Position numbers and translations under genes: made by a program. The notes below the pieces were generated by a model. It had not been told where the DNA came from, made no database searches, and saw nothing but the letters and a program-made list of their open reading frames with translations. From contig CM028379.1 of assembly GCA_013146195.2 (NCBI GenBank), positions 85,364,156 to 85,428,155 on the forward strand: DNA of 64,000 bases. The letters run 5' to 3'. This document shows positions 31,318 through 43,045 of this stretch, in pieces (positions within the stretch are counted from its first letter, which is position 1; each line of letters opens with the position of its first letter). This DNA is from Codonopsis lanceolata (taxonomy: Eukaryota > Streptophyta > Magnoliopsida > Asterales > Campanulaceae).

Positions 31318-34300
31318 GGTCCTGTAAGACCCCGATTCCTGGTTAGCTTAAATTGCGTGCAATGCTCGCATTTCTTCCTTGGTTGATTTGTTATTTGATT
31401 TCTGAGAGAGTCTAGATGTGTATGAGAGATCACATTAAGACCAAAATACTTATAAGAGATTCCATTTAGTTGTTGACTTGCTAAAGTCACAAGTCGTAAC
31501 TCGACGATAGTCGAAATGCGACGTGATTGAGAGTTTACTCGGGTCCTAGATCTTTACATGATGATTGATTAGCATGTTTAGATGTGTTAGACTTCTAATT
31601 GGATGTATTCCTTAAGTCTCGTGAAGTTTTGACGCTCCGAGGACAACAATTCTCCTTATCGCGTAGTTTGAGATTGAGCCGGGTGATCATCTCGTCTTTC
31701 GGGAGCTCATTTCTCCTATCGGTTGTTAATCATTCGAGGAGCATTCAGGCCTATTTAATATCCTTTTGAAGTGTTTATAATCATGGGTTATTTCCCGTTG
31801 GTTTGTGGTTTCATTAGACATTTCGTTAGCGAGTTGTTGCGCCTTCCGCCGGTTTCGCACCGGGTTGTTTCGGGTGTTGTTTATGGGAGATTAGACCTAC
31901 TTTAAAAGTGTTTTGAGACTTGTGTGGTTTAGCCAAGGGTTTGAAGACTTTAAGGGTTCAATTATAGGCCGTTTCGAAGCTTTAAGGCTTGCGGTTGCAT
32001 GCGGGAAGGACCAGACGCGAACGAGGATTGCAGAAATTAGAAGATGAAGGAAAAGGGAGTGAAGCACTCGCATGGGAAGACACCATGCGACCGCATTGGT
32101 GCCGAGGCAGCAACATCCCTGTTTTGGTTTTTGATGTTCAATTCCTATCCTACCCTTCTTAAACCTCTTCTAAACCCTCCCTAACACCCATACTTAGACC
32201 TAAACATGTCCTAACACTTTTGGGGAGTTAATTAAGGTTTGATTAAGGATTGATTACACCTAAACATCACTAATTGTACCCATGAATTCCCAATTGTGCC
32301 CTCTCTTATTGTGAAAGTATATATACACTAATCCCTTTGAAACTTCAGCCATTCTCTCATTTCCTCCCCTTCTTTCTTATACGTATGAGTGAGAGAAACT
32401 TGGGAGACATGGAAGCTTGAAGCCCTAGCCTCCTTCCTCCTCCAATCCTCGATGATCTGACCGTTGGATCGCCTCCAAACTTGGGATTCGTGAAGCCCTC
32501 GTCAAATGGAACAACTTCACCGATTGGATTGTGATTCTTTTGAGGTTTCATCTAAGTCAAGTAAGCTACTACACTCCTTCTTCTCTTGATTTTGTGCTCA
32601 TTGACCCTAAGGAAAACAAAGATGTTTGCTATTTGTGGTCAATGAGTACACAAGCATGTTGTGTGTGATTTTATTTTGATTTTTCAGATTTTTGATGGGT
32701 GGACGTACTAGAAGCATGAATAGGTTGATTTATATGTTTAATGAAGTATGATATTAAGCTTCATGTTGTGATTTTGGACTTGAGATTGATGGGTACATAA
32801 TTCCCTAGAAACCTAGGGTTTGATATGATGATTATGTAGCAAATGGGTTCTTGATATTATGAATGATTTTGGGGGATTTTGTGGAATACTATGAGTTGTT
32901 GGAATCACATATGTATATGTTTAAAGTTTGGGAAGTATACTTGATGAATCTCTATTTTGATTGTAAGCATGAAAGAAGAATTTTTACAATGAATTACATG
33001 TTGGAATGTTTCGTTTGACTTTTAAGAATAAGAGTTGACTATCATGCATATAAGAGTATGATGCTATCTAATTTATGAATTTTTGGTTGTGAGCATGTAT
33101 AATGAATTATCATTATGGATTGCATGAATAAAATGTAATGTTTGACTTTATTGGGTTGAGTTGACTTTTATGCATATAAGAGCATGTTGGTCAACACTAA
33201 TTCATGAATTGAAGGTTATGAGCATGCTAGATTAATTTATACCTTGGTGATGAGCATGCTAGATGAAATTACATCTTGTTTAGATTAATGGTTATTTTGG
33301 ATGAAAGCATGCTTGATTAAATGCTATATTGAGATGCATGCTTGAAATGTAATGGTTGACTTTAAATGTTAAGTGTTGACCTATGAATCATGTTTTGGGG
33401 TTGTTGTTGGGAAGGTATGGATTGTTGGGTTGCACAATGTTGCTAACCTTAAGAACTTAGCCATGAATAATATCTAATGAATAATGGGAGGGCTATGATG
33501 CAAATAGCTTCTATGCCTTCAAATTTGAAAAGAGTAGAAATGACTCAACGGAGTCGATTATTGGACTAATATGAATATAGTGAATCACATATTAAGATCC
33601 TACGGAATTTGGGGTAGTTTTGATGGAGGTCAAGCCTCCGAGCGTTTTCAAGTGTATGAAGAACACTTGGGTATTAGAGACTTGATATTATCGCTCTAAG
33701 ATGTTTATGTGTTAGTTAACATAGAAATGCATAACTATGTGAATTAAAAGTAAATATCTACTTGATTGGATTAGTACGGTGTGTTGTACTTTTCCTTTAT
33801 TTGAGCATGCGAGTATATATTACTTGTGCTTGAGTTTGAGTCCAGCTGGCGGTTTTTGGTTTGAGTTTTGGTGGCACGATGCATTGTCTTCACGAATTGT
33901 GGGATTCGTGATCGCAATGGATCGCCGCGCTGGGTTTGCACACACCCCTCCACCGATGGCCACGGTGGGGAAGTAGCTGATCTTAGTTAGAGTAATACAC
34001 AAGGCTTTGATAGCAATGGAACCCGAACGGGATCGCTGGGACGCCGATGCCACGAAAGGGTTATCGAGGACACGCTTGTTTCCGCAGAGTTACACAAACG
34101 GAAAGGAAAAATCATCTTCTCTCTCTTATGTGGTTTATTTTATCAGCACGTATGAATTGTTGTGCTACATGGTTAATGGTATGATTTTCATGAGATGATG
34201 ATTTCTTGATAAAATATTATAATTAAAATATAACATGCTAATAAAATGAAGATTTTATGATTTGTTGTTATACTAAAAATATAACATGCTATTCATGACT

Positions 34301-35370
34301 AGAATGGAAACAATAGTCTCCCACATATGAATTATTATATGAGTTAGGTTTAATGAAGATTTATGAGACTCATGGTTTAATTGGGTTATGTGGTTGGTGG
34401 TTTAATGGGAGTTTTAAATGTGGAAATAAAATACTACACATTACAGAATTTAGAATCATAATCTATTGATATGATTTATTTCATGATAATTTATGAAGAA
34501 TTATATTCTATGTGATTATGGTGGGATTTGGTTTGTGTGGAGAATTATACCATTAAATGTTACATCATAAGTATGACATGAGATGTACATGTTTCATTTG
34601 AGCATTATGCCATACCATGACATTGCATCTTTAGTAGCTTACTAAGTCCTTATGACTTACTCGTTTGCTTTGTTTTCCTTAGATTCGATACGAGCTAGTA
34701 ATCTGAAGGAAACCTCCGAGCCTTCGATAGAAGTGTAATTTTTGTGAAGGTTTCTACTTTAAATTATTTTTGTAGCCTTAGTTTATTGGAAAGGACGTTT
34801 GGGAAGTGAAGTTATATAGACTTCACTATGGGTAGTAAAGTTGTGTTTTTATTGGTTCATGTACTTGTATTGTATAATTAGTACCTAGTTTTTTTGAGCC
34901 GACAAATGTTAGTCGAGCCATGTTATTTAATTACATATTTTATTCACCTCAAGTTATTAATATTATTGTTGGTTGTTGTACTCCGAAATCTTTAGCTGTT
35001 GAGTGTGTAGACTAGAGTCTTAGACTTAGTGTAATGTTGGGTTCCGGCCGTAACGGCGCCGATGACTTGGTTTATTGTTATATAATTATATTGCATGACA
35101 GGGAGTTTTGCTCTACGTGCCCAATGTTGCGGCATGTGCGTCGAATTTTTGGACCGAGAGATTAATGGTATCTTTGGTTGTATTTAGTTTGAGCTTGTTA
35201 GCTCAGGCGCTACTGTGATATTATGATTCGCTTCTGCATGTGTTTTAAGTTGTTGGCGTATTGCCGTTATGGCCTTACCCATTAATTGTTAATTGCTTGT
35301 CGTTTTGTGTGTTTTGGTGGCACGACCTTTGGGTCTCATATTGGGATCCGGGTCGGGTCGTCACAGGTCC
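31318..35370 (+). mobile_element. Tekay-type solo LTR (4043 bp) with GGTCC target-site duplication
   Basis: The LTR spans 31323-35365, starts TGTAAGACCCCG and ends GGGTCGTCACA. It is flanked by perfect 5-bp repeats GGTCC at 31318-31322 and 35366-35370, with no internal retrotransposon sequence, so it is a solo LTR left by LTR-LTR recombination. Its right end resembles the LTR next to the tRNA-iMet primer site at 58620 and, reversed, the LTR at 60447-63786, which belongs to a chromodomain element. Inside are TGCGACCGCA (32086-32095) and a block containing GGCACGATGCATTGTC (33870-33890) shared with the Tekay LTR. Short ORFs inside it are not credible genes. Confidence 0.88.
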
Positions 35371-35489
35371 TGGTATTTGGAGGGAAAGTACTTTCTGTTG
35401 GAACAGAAAAGTTGATTCCTGGAAGGAGGGAGTTATCAGTGGGAGTTTGTGGGCTCTTGATTCGATGAGAGAACATGGTGAAGATTTCT
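35371..35489 (-). pseudogene. Short piece of the older Tat gag right of the solo LTR
   Basis: After the GGTCC duplication the sequence TGGTATTTGGAGGGAAAGTA runs to GAAGATTTCTG at 35489. The same stretch follows the second Tekay LTR end at 52563-52681 and there continues into the 5' part of gag. Here it is cut at 35489 by Tat 3' region sequence. Confidence 0.75.
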
Positions 35490-35897
35490 GAATGAACTAC
35501 GTCTCTGTCTGATTCCTTGTATATGGATACGTAGGCAGCCTATTTCGGTAGGCACGACCGTTGCACGAGTGATAGTTTAGGTTTTGGCCGAACTACGTTT
35601 GGTTTGGTTCCTTTTATTAAGGGATACGTAGGCAGCCTACATTAGTAGGTCCGACCATCAGAGCACTTAATTTGCATATCTGCTTAAAAACTATGATAAC
35701 CTACTATAACTGACTAAAAATGTCTAGGATTTGGAGGTTTGTCTCATATTATAAATTGTTGCATTATAACTGCTACCTGTTGCATCTTTCTCCCTTGTTT
35801 TATAACTGAACGAAATTGGAGAGTCTATTTCTTATCAACGATGTTCGACTACTCAGTAAGCTGCGGGTTACCCGTAGACTCCATCGTTGATGGGCTT
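35490..35897 (+). other. Tat 3' untranslated region ahead of an LTR
   Basis: It begins AATGAACTACGTCTCTGTCT and contains two copies of GGATACGTAGGCAGCCTA (about 35525 and 35622), a block I recognise as typical of the region before the 3' LTR in Tat elements. It ends at TGTAGACACCCC (35898). It has no coding frame. Confidence 0.65.
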
Positions 35898-37505
35898 TGT
35901 AGACACCCCAATTTCGTACCCTTGGTATGTGACATGACATAAAATATCAAGACCTGTTAAAACATTAACAAATGTCAAGTTACAGGGTCAAAATTGCAAA
36001 ATGACAAAGCAGGATGCGCAAAAGAATGAAATGCAGGGTTCAAAGTGCAAAATTTACAAATCATGAATAGTGCTGGCAACACCCATGCCAAATCTTGGCA
36101 TGGCGCCAAGTTTGGTCTTGGTGGCACCAAGAAACAGCTTCCCGGCTCCCAGAATTTGCTACAGTGGCCGAAATGTCCAAATTTGTCTGCGATTGGTACA
36201 ACTGATTGATGCACGAAGAGTAAAATTAAATCCCCTCCGTGTCCTCAATACAACCTATAAATAGAGGCCTTGAGGTCGACCTTCAGTACACCAATTCAGC
36301 GATAAAAATTCTCCACGTACTCGTTACGCTGAAGAAATAGAGACCGAAGTGAGATAGTGAGCGATCACCTCAAAGCCTCGAAACCCTGCCAAACCTCCTC
36401 CAAACACAAAACCAACCGATAGAAGTGAGCCTTAGCCCCCCAGCTAGGTATCCACCTTCTTTCCCCAGCCCGAAAACCATAAAGTAAGTCGTTACTCTGC
36501 CCGAGTAATAGGTTGAAAACCAACTCATATAAGTCGTTATTCCGCCCAACCAAAAAGGCCAAAACCACCAAAACTAAGTCGTCATTCTGCACGAGTGAGT
36601 GAGCCAAAACTACCAAAAATAAGCCGTCACTCTGCCCAAATCACAGCAGCAGCAGCAGCAATAAAAGTCTCCCTCTCGCGAGAAGGATAGCGCGAGCACA
36701 CTCTGCTCTAAAAGGTAATAGTCTTTAAGGGCACTTTTTTATTTATTTATAAAGTTGTTATTTAAAATCTGGCCCAATGTAGTCAATATAAGCCGTTGTG
36801 ATGCCCGGATTAGATTAGGAATTATTATGTAATAGAGCCGTTATAATGGTCAAATATTTTTAAATACATTTGTAATTATTGTAAGGAAATGGCTGCAAGT
36901 TCGTAAATAATGTAGTCACGGATGTATTTGTTTTATTTTCCTGTCTTTTAATGATTTATTTATCTGCTAAATAAATATAACAATAAACATATTTTAGCCA
37001 AAAACTATTTTGAGACCGAAAGGGCGAGTTGGGTGCCTAGCACCTTCCCAACTCGTAACTTAGCCTCCGAACCCGTTTTCATTATCTCTAGTTTTCTTTT
37101 CTGGTTTTGCTTTATTTTTTGCCTTAAAATAAAGATGACGACTTTAAAACTTTTTGGATCCAGTGGGGCCTCGCAACATTCCTTTCTTGCACTTTTCCGT
37201 TTTCCCCTAAAAAAGGGAAAATGAGAATGAAAGGGTGATGTATTCCCATATCCTGATATCTCCTAAAAAAAAGGATAACTTGATGCGGGAAACACAAAAC
37301 TCCCATAGTGACCCGAAACGGGCCATAAGACTATATTTAATAAAAATCCACTAAAGGCAACCGACACGCATTCCAACGTGCTATTTTGACAGCACTCCTC
37401 TCGCATTTGTGATTTCGTCCTCCCCTAAACAAGGGAGGGTGGAACGAGAGCAGTGGATGTCACCGCATCCGCACGTACACGCACCCCTATCCAAGGGCGC
37501 ACGGG
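35898..37505 (+). repeat. Tat-3 LTR, primer-site end damaged
   Basis: It starts TGTAGACACCCCAATTTCGT and carries the conserved CAACTCGTAACTTAGCCTCC block (37050). Near 37470-37510 the sequence GGGCGCACGGGCGCTCTCTA replaces the LTR end and primer binding site that are still legible in copy B (44640-44721). The inner boundary is therefore approximate. Confidence 0.8.
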
Positions 37506-38844
37506 CGCTCTCTATTGTTTTATTTTAAATAAAATGGAGGGCTATACTCATAAAATAAATTATTTTTATTTTTATTTGGTTCTGGCTAAAGTATGCTTGT
37601 TATATTAATTTATACATTTGAATATTGCGTTCCTATACATCCGTGTCTATATTTGTGGATATGATCCTCCATCTTGCAGCTTTCGATAATTTATCTATGT
37701 GTATAAAAATATCTAAAAAAACAAAAAATATTAAAAATCCGAAAATAAAGAAAAAATTTCAAAAAGAGCAAAAAAAACAATATATATATGCTACAAATAA
37801 AAATTCCGGGCAGCACAATAAGAGGGCCGGGGCTTTATTTTAAATATTGCTTTATTTTAAATTTGCTTTATTTTATTTTATTTTGTTTATTATTTTTATA
37901 GTTCCGCAAAATTTGTACATATTTGCATTCATTCCGTCATTTTATTTTGGGGATATAGGACCCATTTGTAATTAATAGGAATAGATAGATTCCCCACTTT
38001 TCTTTCTATTTCTTGATGGTATGCTTGCTTGCTCGCGCTCAAACTAAAAAGCCGAGAAAATCTATAAATAACATCAAGACAGGCCATATATGTTTTACTT
38101 TCAGCTTTTTATATCTAAAAAAAATGTTTTGCTTTTTAGATACCGCACACACATGCACATGCGTATAAATATATTCCGAATTGCTACCATACACCATGGC
38201 CACCTACCCCTCTATAAGCCAACGTTAGATCGCATATAGATTCTCGTGACACTTCAAAGATCGGTTTTGCATTTTAAATAGTGGGTCAGCCCTTGTCAAA
38301 AAAAATAAAATGCGCAAGTCAAAAAAATGTGCAAGTCAAAAAAATCGCACAAGTCAAAAAAAAAAAGAAATGCGTAAATAAAAAAAAATAATACATTGGG
38401 GCTGATTTATTATTTTCTAATGCTCGACTTAGACCATTTCGAATGGTGGATCCCGAAAAGAGTATAGGGCCTTCGCCTGGGATCTGTCCGATCTCGGGGA
38501 GTCAAAAGGCAGGTGGAATACGTTGGTCCTATACTCTGGAGAAAGAATCCACTATTCCAGAAAAGTCCCGAGATCACAAAATTAAGCAAGTGCTTATCCT
38601 GGTCAATTTGTAGGAAAATAATAAATAATAAAATATACTAATAAAGGCATTCTCCTCCAAACCCGTAAAGCCTTCACCAAATTTCTCGATACATCCAAAA
38701 CCCATTTTCCCGTAAACATGGCCCGGATTTGGAAAGGCAGATAGTAATCGCCTGGTTGATAAGGGAAACAAGTGCGTAAATCGATCGAGGATATCGCATC
38801 GATCGCATAAGGGCGTAATCCGCCCAGAATATGATCCGAGCAGT
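37506..38844 (+). other. Tat-3 untranslated leader
   Basis: It is the plus-strand counterpart of 27158-28423: it holds the CAAGTCAAAAAAA tandem units (38297-38400) and the CCTGGGATCTGTCCGATCTC block (about 38475-38500). No gene. Confidence 0.7.
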
Positions 38845-39798
38845 ATGGCAGTAGAAAGTGAGCAGTCCACTATGGGTACAGATGCAGGGGCTCCAGTGTA
38901 CACTCCGACTCTAGCAATGCAGGAATGGTTTGACCAAAAATTGGGTGCAGCGACTGATCGTATGATGAGCCAAATGGCTAGTCTGGTGCAAAGTTTAAAA
39001 TCCAGTGGTGAGGTAATCTCTTCCCCTGCAGTCCCCCAGGAAGCATCAACATCTCATGTGCCTCCAAACCCAAACTCCCAGCTAAACACTAACCCACCAA
39101 ATACTGCCGATACCCCGAATCCCAATCCTCCACCAAGTCCTTACTACCCAAACATCAGTCCTTACCCGTACTATCCTCCATACCCTCTCCCAAGCACCAA
39201 TATTCCCCAAAGCCCAAATGACCTCCCTTTTCACATAACCAACCCACTCCAAAATAGCCCGCATATGGACCCACAAAACTATAACCCACCAGGCCAAGTT
39301 ACCTCATACTTACCTTATAATGATCCTGGCCGCCCAACCGAAACCATCAAGAATCCACCAGTCCAAAATCTACTAACCCAAAATCCATATCCTACCCATG
39401 TTCCACCAGCCCAAAATCCTTATCCTACCCAAGTTCCACCAGCCCAAAATCTTTATCCTACCCAAGTTCCACCAACCCAGAATCCACCAGCCCAAAATCT
39501 TTATCCAGCCCAAAATCCTCACCAGACACCGCAGGCAGAAACTAACCCAGCCTTCCCTAGTCCAGCCAGTATATACCAAAAGCCAACTCCCCCAACCACC
39601 AAAATAGAGGTTGACATGGAAAATATGAAGGCCATGATGCTCAAACTTCTCAACAAGGGGGAATTTTCTACGCGAGCACTGACATTACAACCTGCGGCAG
39701 TATTGCCTATAAAATTCAAAATGCCCGACATAGCAAAATTTGATGGGACTGGATGCCATATATCCTACTTAAAATCTTATTCCACTGGTATGCAGTAA
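38845..39798 (+). CDS. Tat-3A gag, N-terminal half (317 codons)
   Basis: Homologous to 25934-27157: TLAMQEWFDQKLGAATDRMM, a Pro/Asn/Tyr-rich tract with fewer NPYPxQ-like units (here mixed with YPTQVPPAQN), then MENMKAMMLKLLNKGEFSTR and LPIKFKMPDIAKFDGTGC. It ends at a stop after SYSTGMQ where the gag frame should continue. The first ~15 residues differ from Tat-2 and the region just upstream is disturbed, so the natural start is uncertain. Confidence 0.82.
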   Translation: MAVESEQSTMGTDAGAPVYTPTLAMQEWFDQKLGAATDRMMSQMASLVQSLKSSGEVISSPAVPQEASTSHVPPNPNSQLNTNPPNTADTPNPNPPPSPYYPNISPYPYYPPYPLPSTNIPQSPNDLPFHITNPLQNSPHMDPQNYNPPGQVTSYLPYNDPGRPTETIKNPPVQNLLTQNPYPTHVPPAQNPYPTQVPPAQNLYPTQVPPTQNPPAQNLYPAQNPHQTPQAETNPAFPSPASIYQKPTPPTTKIEVDMENMKAMMLKLLNKGEFSTRALTLQPAAVLPIKFKMPDIAKFDGTGCHISYLKSYSTGMQ

Positions 39799-40660
39799 AG
39801 GGGTGCTAGCTTTGAGGCTATGTCTTCCAATTTTCACCTCACTCTAATAGGGGCTGCCAAACAATGGCTAATGTTGTCGATAGCAACACCATGAATACCG
39901 GGACCGATAGTCAAGGGTTCCTTGAAAGATATAAAGACAACACCGACCCTGAAAATAAAAGAGACCTTGAGTTGTGCACCCAACGAGAGAAAGAAACTTG
40001 TGTTGAGTTTGCAATGTGGAAAGAGAAAGTTGGCTCGACCTTGATGCATCTCGATCCTGCCGAGTCATGCACGTTCATAAAAACCTCCAAATTTACTGAA
40101 CACATGCGATCTCCCTACACCAATTTTAAAGAAATAGTGGAGATAGGAGCCTGTATTGATGAAGATATACTGACGGGGCAATTACAAGTCAATACGCCTC
40201 CTCGCCTCTTTCCGTTACTCTAAAGGAAAGCCGCAGCCCGCACTACAAAGACCACTGTAATATGGTAGGGAATGCAGCAGCTACTTTTCCTACCCAAAGT
40301 TATGGTATTGTTCCATGGTCTTATGGAGCGCATGTGTCCGTCAACACAATGGAGGGAATAATGGCCTTAACAAATTTCTAAATCAGAACCGGCATTATGA
40401 TGAACCTGCAAGCCTCCGAAGCCTCGTGATCCTCGCAGGGCTAATGGCACCAGCAGTTGTCAAAGCCTATGGAAAATTATAAGCCACCAAACCCCGCCCA
40501 GACTTGGAATCATGCCCACATCGTGAATATCATCACCGCAGGTCACCTCACCGATAAATGTTATATACTCGAGATGCTATCCGTAATCTTATAGATGATA
40601 AGGTTATTGAAAAGCCTCCTCCCGCACTCAAATATAGTCAATAACCCAATAGTTTTTCAT
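39799..40660 (+). pseudogene. Tat-3A gag, C-terminal half, frames broken
   Basis: Readable pieces: GFLERYKDNTDPENKRDLEL, then TNFKEIVEIGACIDEDI, and NYKPPNP-like sequence with traces of the zinc knuckle near 40500-40570. Compared with copy B (47036-47904) most breaks are 1-3-base losses at CAG/CTG sites (for example CCTGGGACCAGATAGCTGAA reads CCGGGACCGATAGTCAA here), so they may be consensus errors. Confidence 0.78.
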
Positions 40661-41790
40661 CAACATGACTGAGGTTGATGAAAACTTCATGGGTATGATG
40701 GGCAGAGGCACTGATTATGAGAAGCTCCCTGCTGAGTTTGAGTCTATTTCTAATAAGCCTCTGCAGAACTAGTATACTACGACCGGCCCGCTTTTGACGC
40801 CTGCAGATCTGGTGGACCGCTTGATGTATTATCCCTATTCCTTTCCCTAGCTTTACGGATTGGTCATTTACCGATCCGCTCCCTAAAGTTGAGGATCTCT
40901 AACCCCAGGTCCTCAATAATGTAATAAACCCTGTACGGTTTGCTTTTAATGATAATCTAATTATTTTTGCTTATTCCTTAGTTGCACCTACATTAAAAGA
41001 TGCATTAAATAATTATAACGATGAGTCATTTAATGAAAAGGACCCAAAAGATAAAAATTATTTACTTGAGCTTGTAAAGTCGGGCTTGAGCACCGGAACA
41101 ACATCATTCATCAACAAAGAATCGAAGACTTGTCCATTATCAATCCGTGGCTGGACAAGGAAATCAAAAGATGTCGAAATCGCCAACTCCCTGCAAGGTT
41201 CTGAAAAAGATAACACTCATGGATCTCCTCAAAGAGTTCGTGGACACATTTGCCTAGTCCTATGAAGATGTGTCGGGGGTAGGTCCAGCCATAGTCGAAC
41301 ATCGGATCCCCACATGTCCGGATGCTCGAACAATCAGACAAAAGCTCCTCCGCATCAAGACGGAATGGTCTAGAAAACAAAAAAAGAAAGCATGAAACGG
41401 CCACACGTCAACTTCATTCGGTAAAAAAGAATAGAGTTTGAAAAAAAAGAAAAAATACCCGATCTGGCTGGCCCATTGTCCAATATAGTGACCGCTTCCT
41501 AAGCCCAAGCTTTTTTCAATGACTGCCGCACTATAGTCAAATCAAAGGCAGCAGGAGACCAAGAAAAGACTTCATTCGCCACCCCTTTGGGGAACCTACT
41601 ATTATCATGTCATGCTGTCTGGGCTAAAAAAAATGTGCTAGACTACTTATCAAAAGGCTGCCACCACTCTCTTCCACGATGTGCCGATATTGTCAAAAGA
41701 TCAGTCGAGATGTCGTACTCCTCGTAAGCGGGGAAAAGGAAGACGTTGTTCAGCCTCCAATCTCAACGAGCTTAAAAGGTATTATGAGCA
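40661..41790 (+). pseudogene. Tat-3A collapsed pol remnant
   Basis: The end of gag (NMTEVDEN) passes straight into pol linker sequence (FMGMMGRGTDYEKLPAEFES, TTGPLLTPADLVD, AYSLVAPTLKDALNNYNDES), showing deletion of protease and G-patch. A stub of RT follows (GPAIVEHRIPTCPDARTIRQ, then QEKTSFATPLG). About 41690 it jumps to a degenerate version of the integrase C-terminal end (compare LKRYYE with LKRYYA in Tat-1). RT core, both RNase H domains and the integrase core are absent. Stops and frame changes are frequent. Confidence 0.75.
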
Positions 41791-41799
41791 AATAAAAGA

Positions 41800-41802
<3 letters not shown>

Positions 41803-41893
<91 letters not shown>
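41803..41893. repeat. (AT)n microsatellite, about 90 bp
   Basis: A pure TA dinucleotide tract with one ACAT interruption near 41872. The same tract sits at 49035-49128 in copy B. The long YIYIYI reading frames over it are artefacts of the repeat. Confidence 0.97.
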
Positions 41894-42704
41894 GAGAAAA
41901 ACGAGAGGGAAAACACTCTTTGAAACCTCGGCATCTTACCTCCGCCTTCAAAGATGCAAGGGGCTCGATTGACGGAAAAAAAAAAACCACGTAAGCCAGG
42001 CTCGCATCAAAACACTAAAATATATTATTACGGGTCCTAAGGTGCAACTTAGGAATAATTGCTAAAGAAATTTAGGTTGGGCATTAATTGCTTGTACATA
42101 TCTATTATTGCCTCTACCCCCTTTGTTTCCTCGAAAACTATCCTTCATTTGCACCTTAAGCCCCAAGGTGGTCCACCAATGTCTCAAGGGCGTCCGCCCA
42201 GCCGCCCATACTCTTCTATACGCAAGGCACGAGAAAAGGCTCGATCTCATCGAGGAATGTTCAGTACAGTGTCCTCGCCCTATTCATCATCTCGTTGTTA
42301 TAGTCCCGAAAGCGACAGACGACTCGCATTTAATGTTTCGACCATATGCTACTGCGCCTGTTGATTGCGAAGAAAAATGCAGGGCTATAAGAATAGTCTT
42401 ATGCCAATAATAGCAGAAGTGACCTTTTCCCTCTCCCCGCATATCATAAAATATTTTTAAAAAAAGGAGAAGCCCGCTCAAGCCCGGTTGTATATTCCCT
42501 TTAAAATGCTGCTTTGGAAATACAAATGCGCCATTACCCATTAGATATCGGTATAGCTTTTGCTTTGTGTGTGTGTTCTTAAGTCTCCATTTATTTTATT
42601 TATTTTGCATCATATAAAAATTATATTGCATTGTAAATGCTTGTACATGTTTAAAAAAAATAAACTAAAAAAACAAAAAACAAAAATCATGTGAGCCGAC
42701 AAAG
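41894..42704 (-). pseudogene. Tat-3A 3' region with remnant of the antisense ORF
   Basis: At about 42030 GGTCCTAAGGTGCAACTTAG marks the same 3' landmark as 435-460 in Tat-1, inverted as expected. At about 42140-42340 the minus strand is recognisably related to bases 180-370 of Tat-1, that is, the tail of the antisense ORF, but frames are broken. The rest (42345-42704) is A/T-rich 3' untranslated sequence ending CATGTGAGCCGAC. Confidence 0.65.
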
Positions 42705-43045
42705 GGTTATCGAGGACACGCTTGTTTTCGCAGAGTTACACCGGAAATGGAAAGGAAAATCATCTTCTCTCTTTTATGTGGTTTATTTTATGAGCACGTA
42801 TGAATTGTTGTGCTACATGGTTAATGGTATGATTTTCATGAGATGATGATTTCTTGATAAAAGGTTATAATAAAAATATAACATGCCAATCAAATGAAGA
42901 TTTTATGACTTGATGTTATACTAAGAATATAACATGCTATTCATGACTAGAATGGAAACAATAGTCTCCCGATATGAATTATTATATGAGTTAGGTTTAA
43001 TGAAGATTTATGAGACTCATGGTTTAATTGGGTTATGGTGGCGGT
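42705..43045 (+). repeat. Tekay-type LTR fragment
   Basis: From AAAGGGTTATCGAGGACACG onward it matches the solo LTR from about 34056 to 34400. It is interrupted at 43046 by the next LTR insertion. Confidence 0.85.

Larger units (their letters stand above)
35898..42704 (+). mobile_element. Tat-3 (copy A): plus-strand Tat derivative with gag but little pol
   Basis: Order on the plus strand: LTR, leader, gag, a collapsed pol remnant, (AT)n, and the 3' region with an antisense ORF remnant. Protease, G-patch, most of RT, both RNase H domains and most of integrase are gone. There is no 3' LTR; the sequence stops in the 3' region at 42704 and passes into Tekay LTR. Together with 35490-35897 it forms a circularly permuted element. 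Copy B across the N gap is the same locus or a tandem copy. Confidence 0.82.

Noticed and set aside
33771..34198. Several 60-77-codon ORFs inside the solo LTR
   Set aside because: They lie in LTR sequence repeated elsewhere in the window, overlap on both strands and show no conserved protein features.
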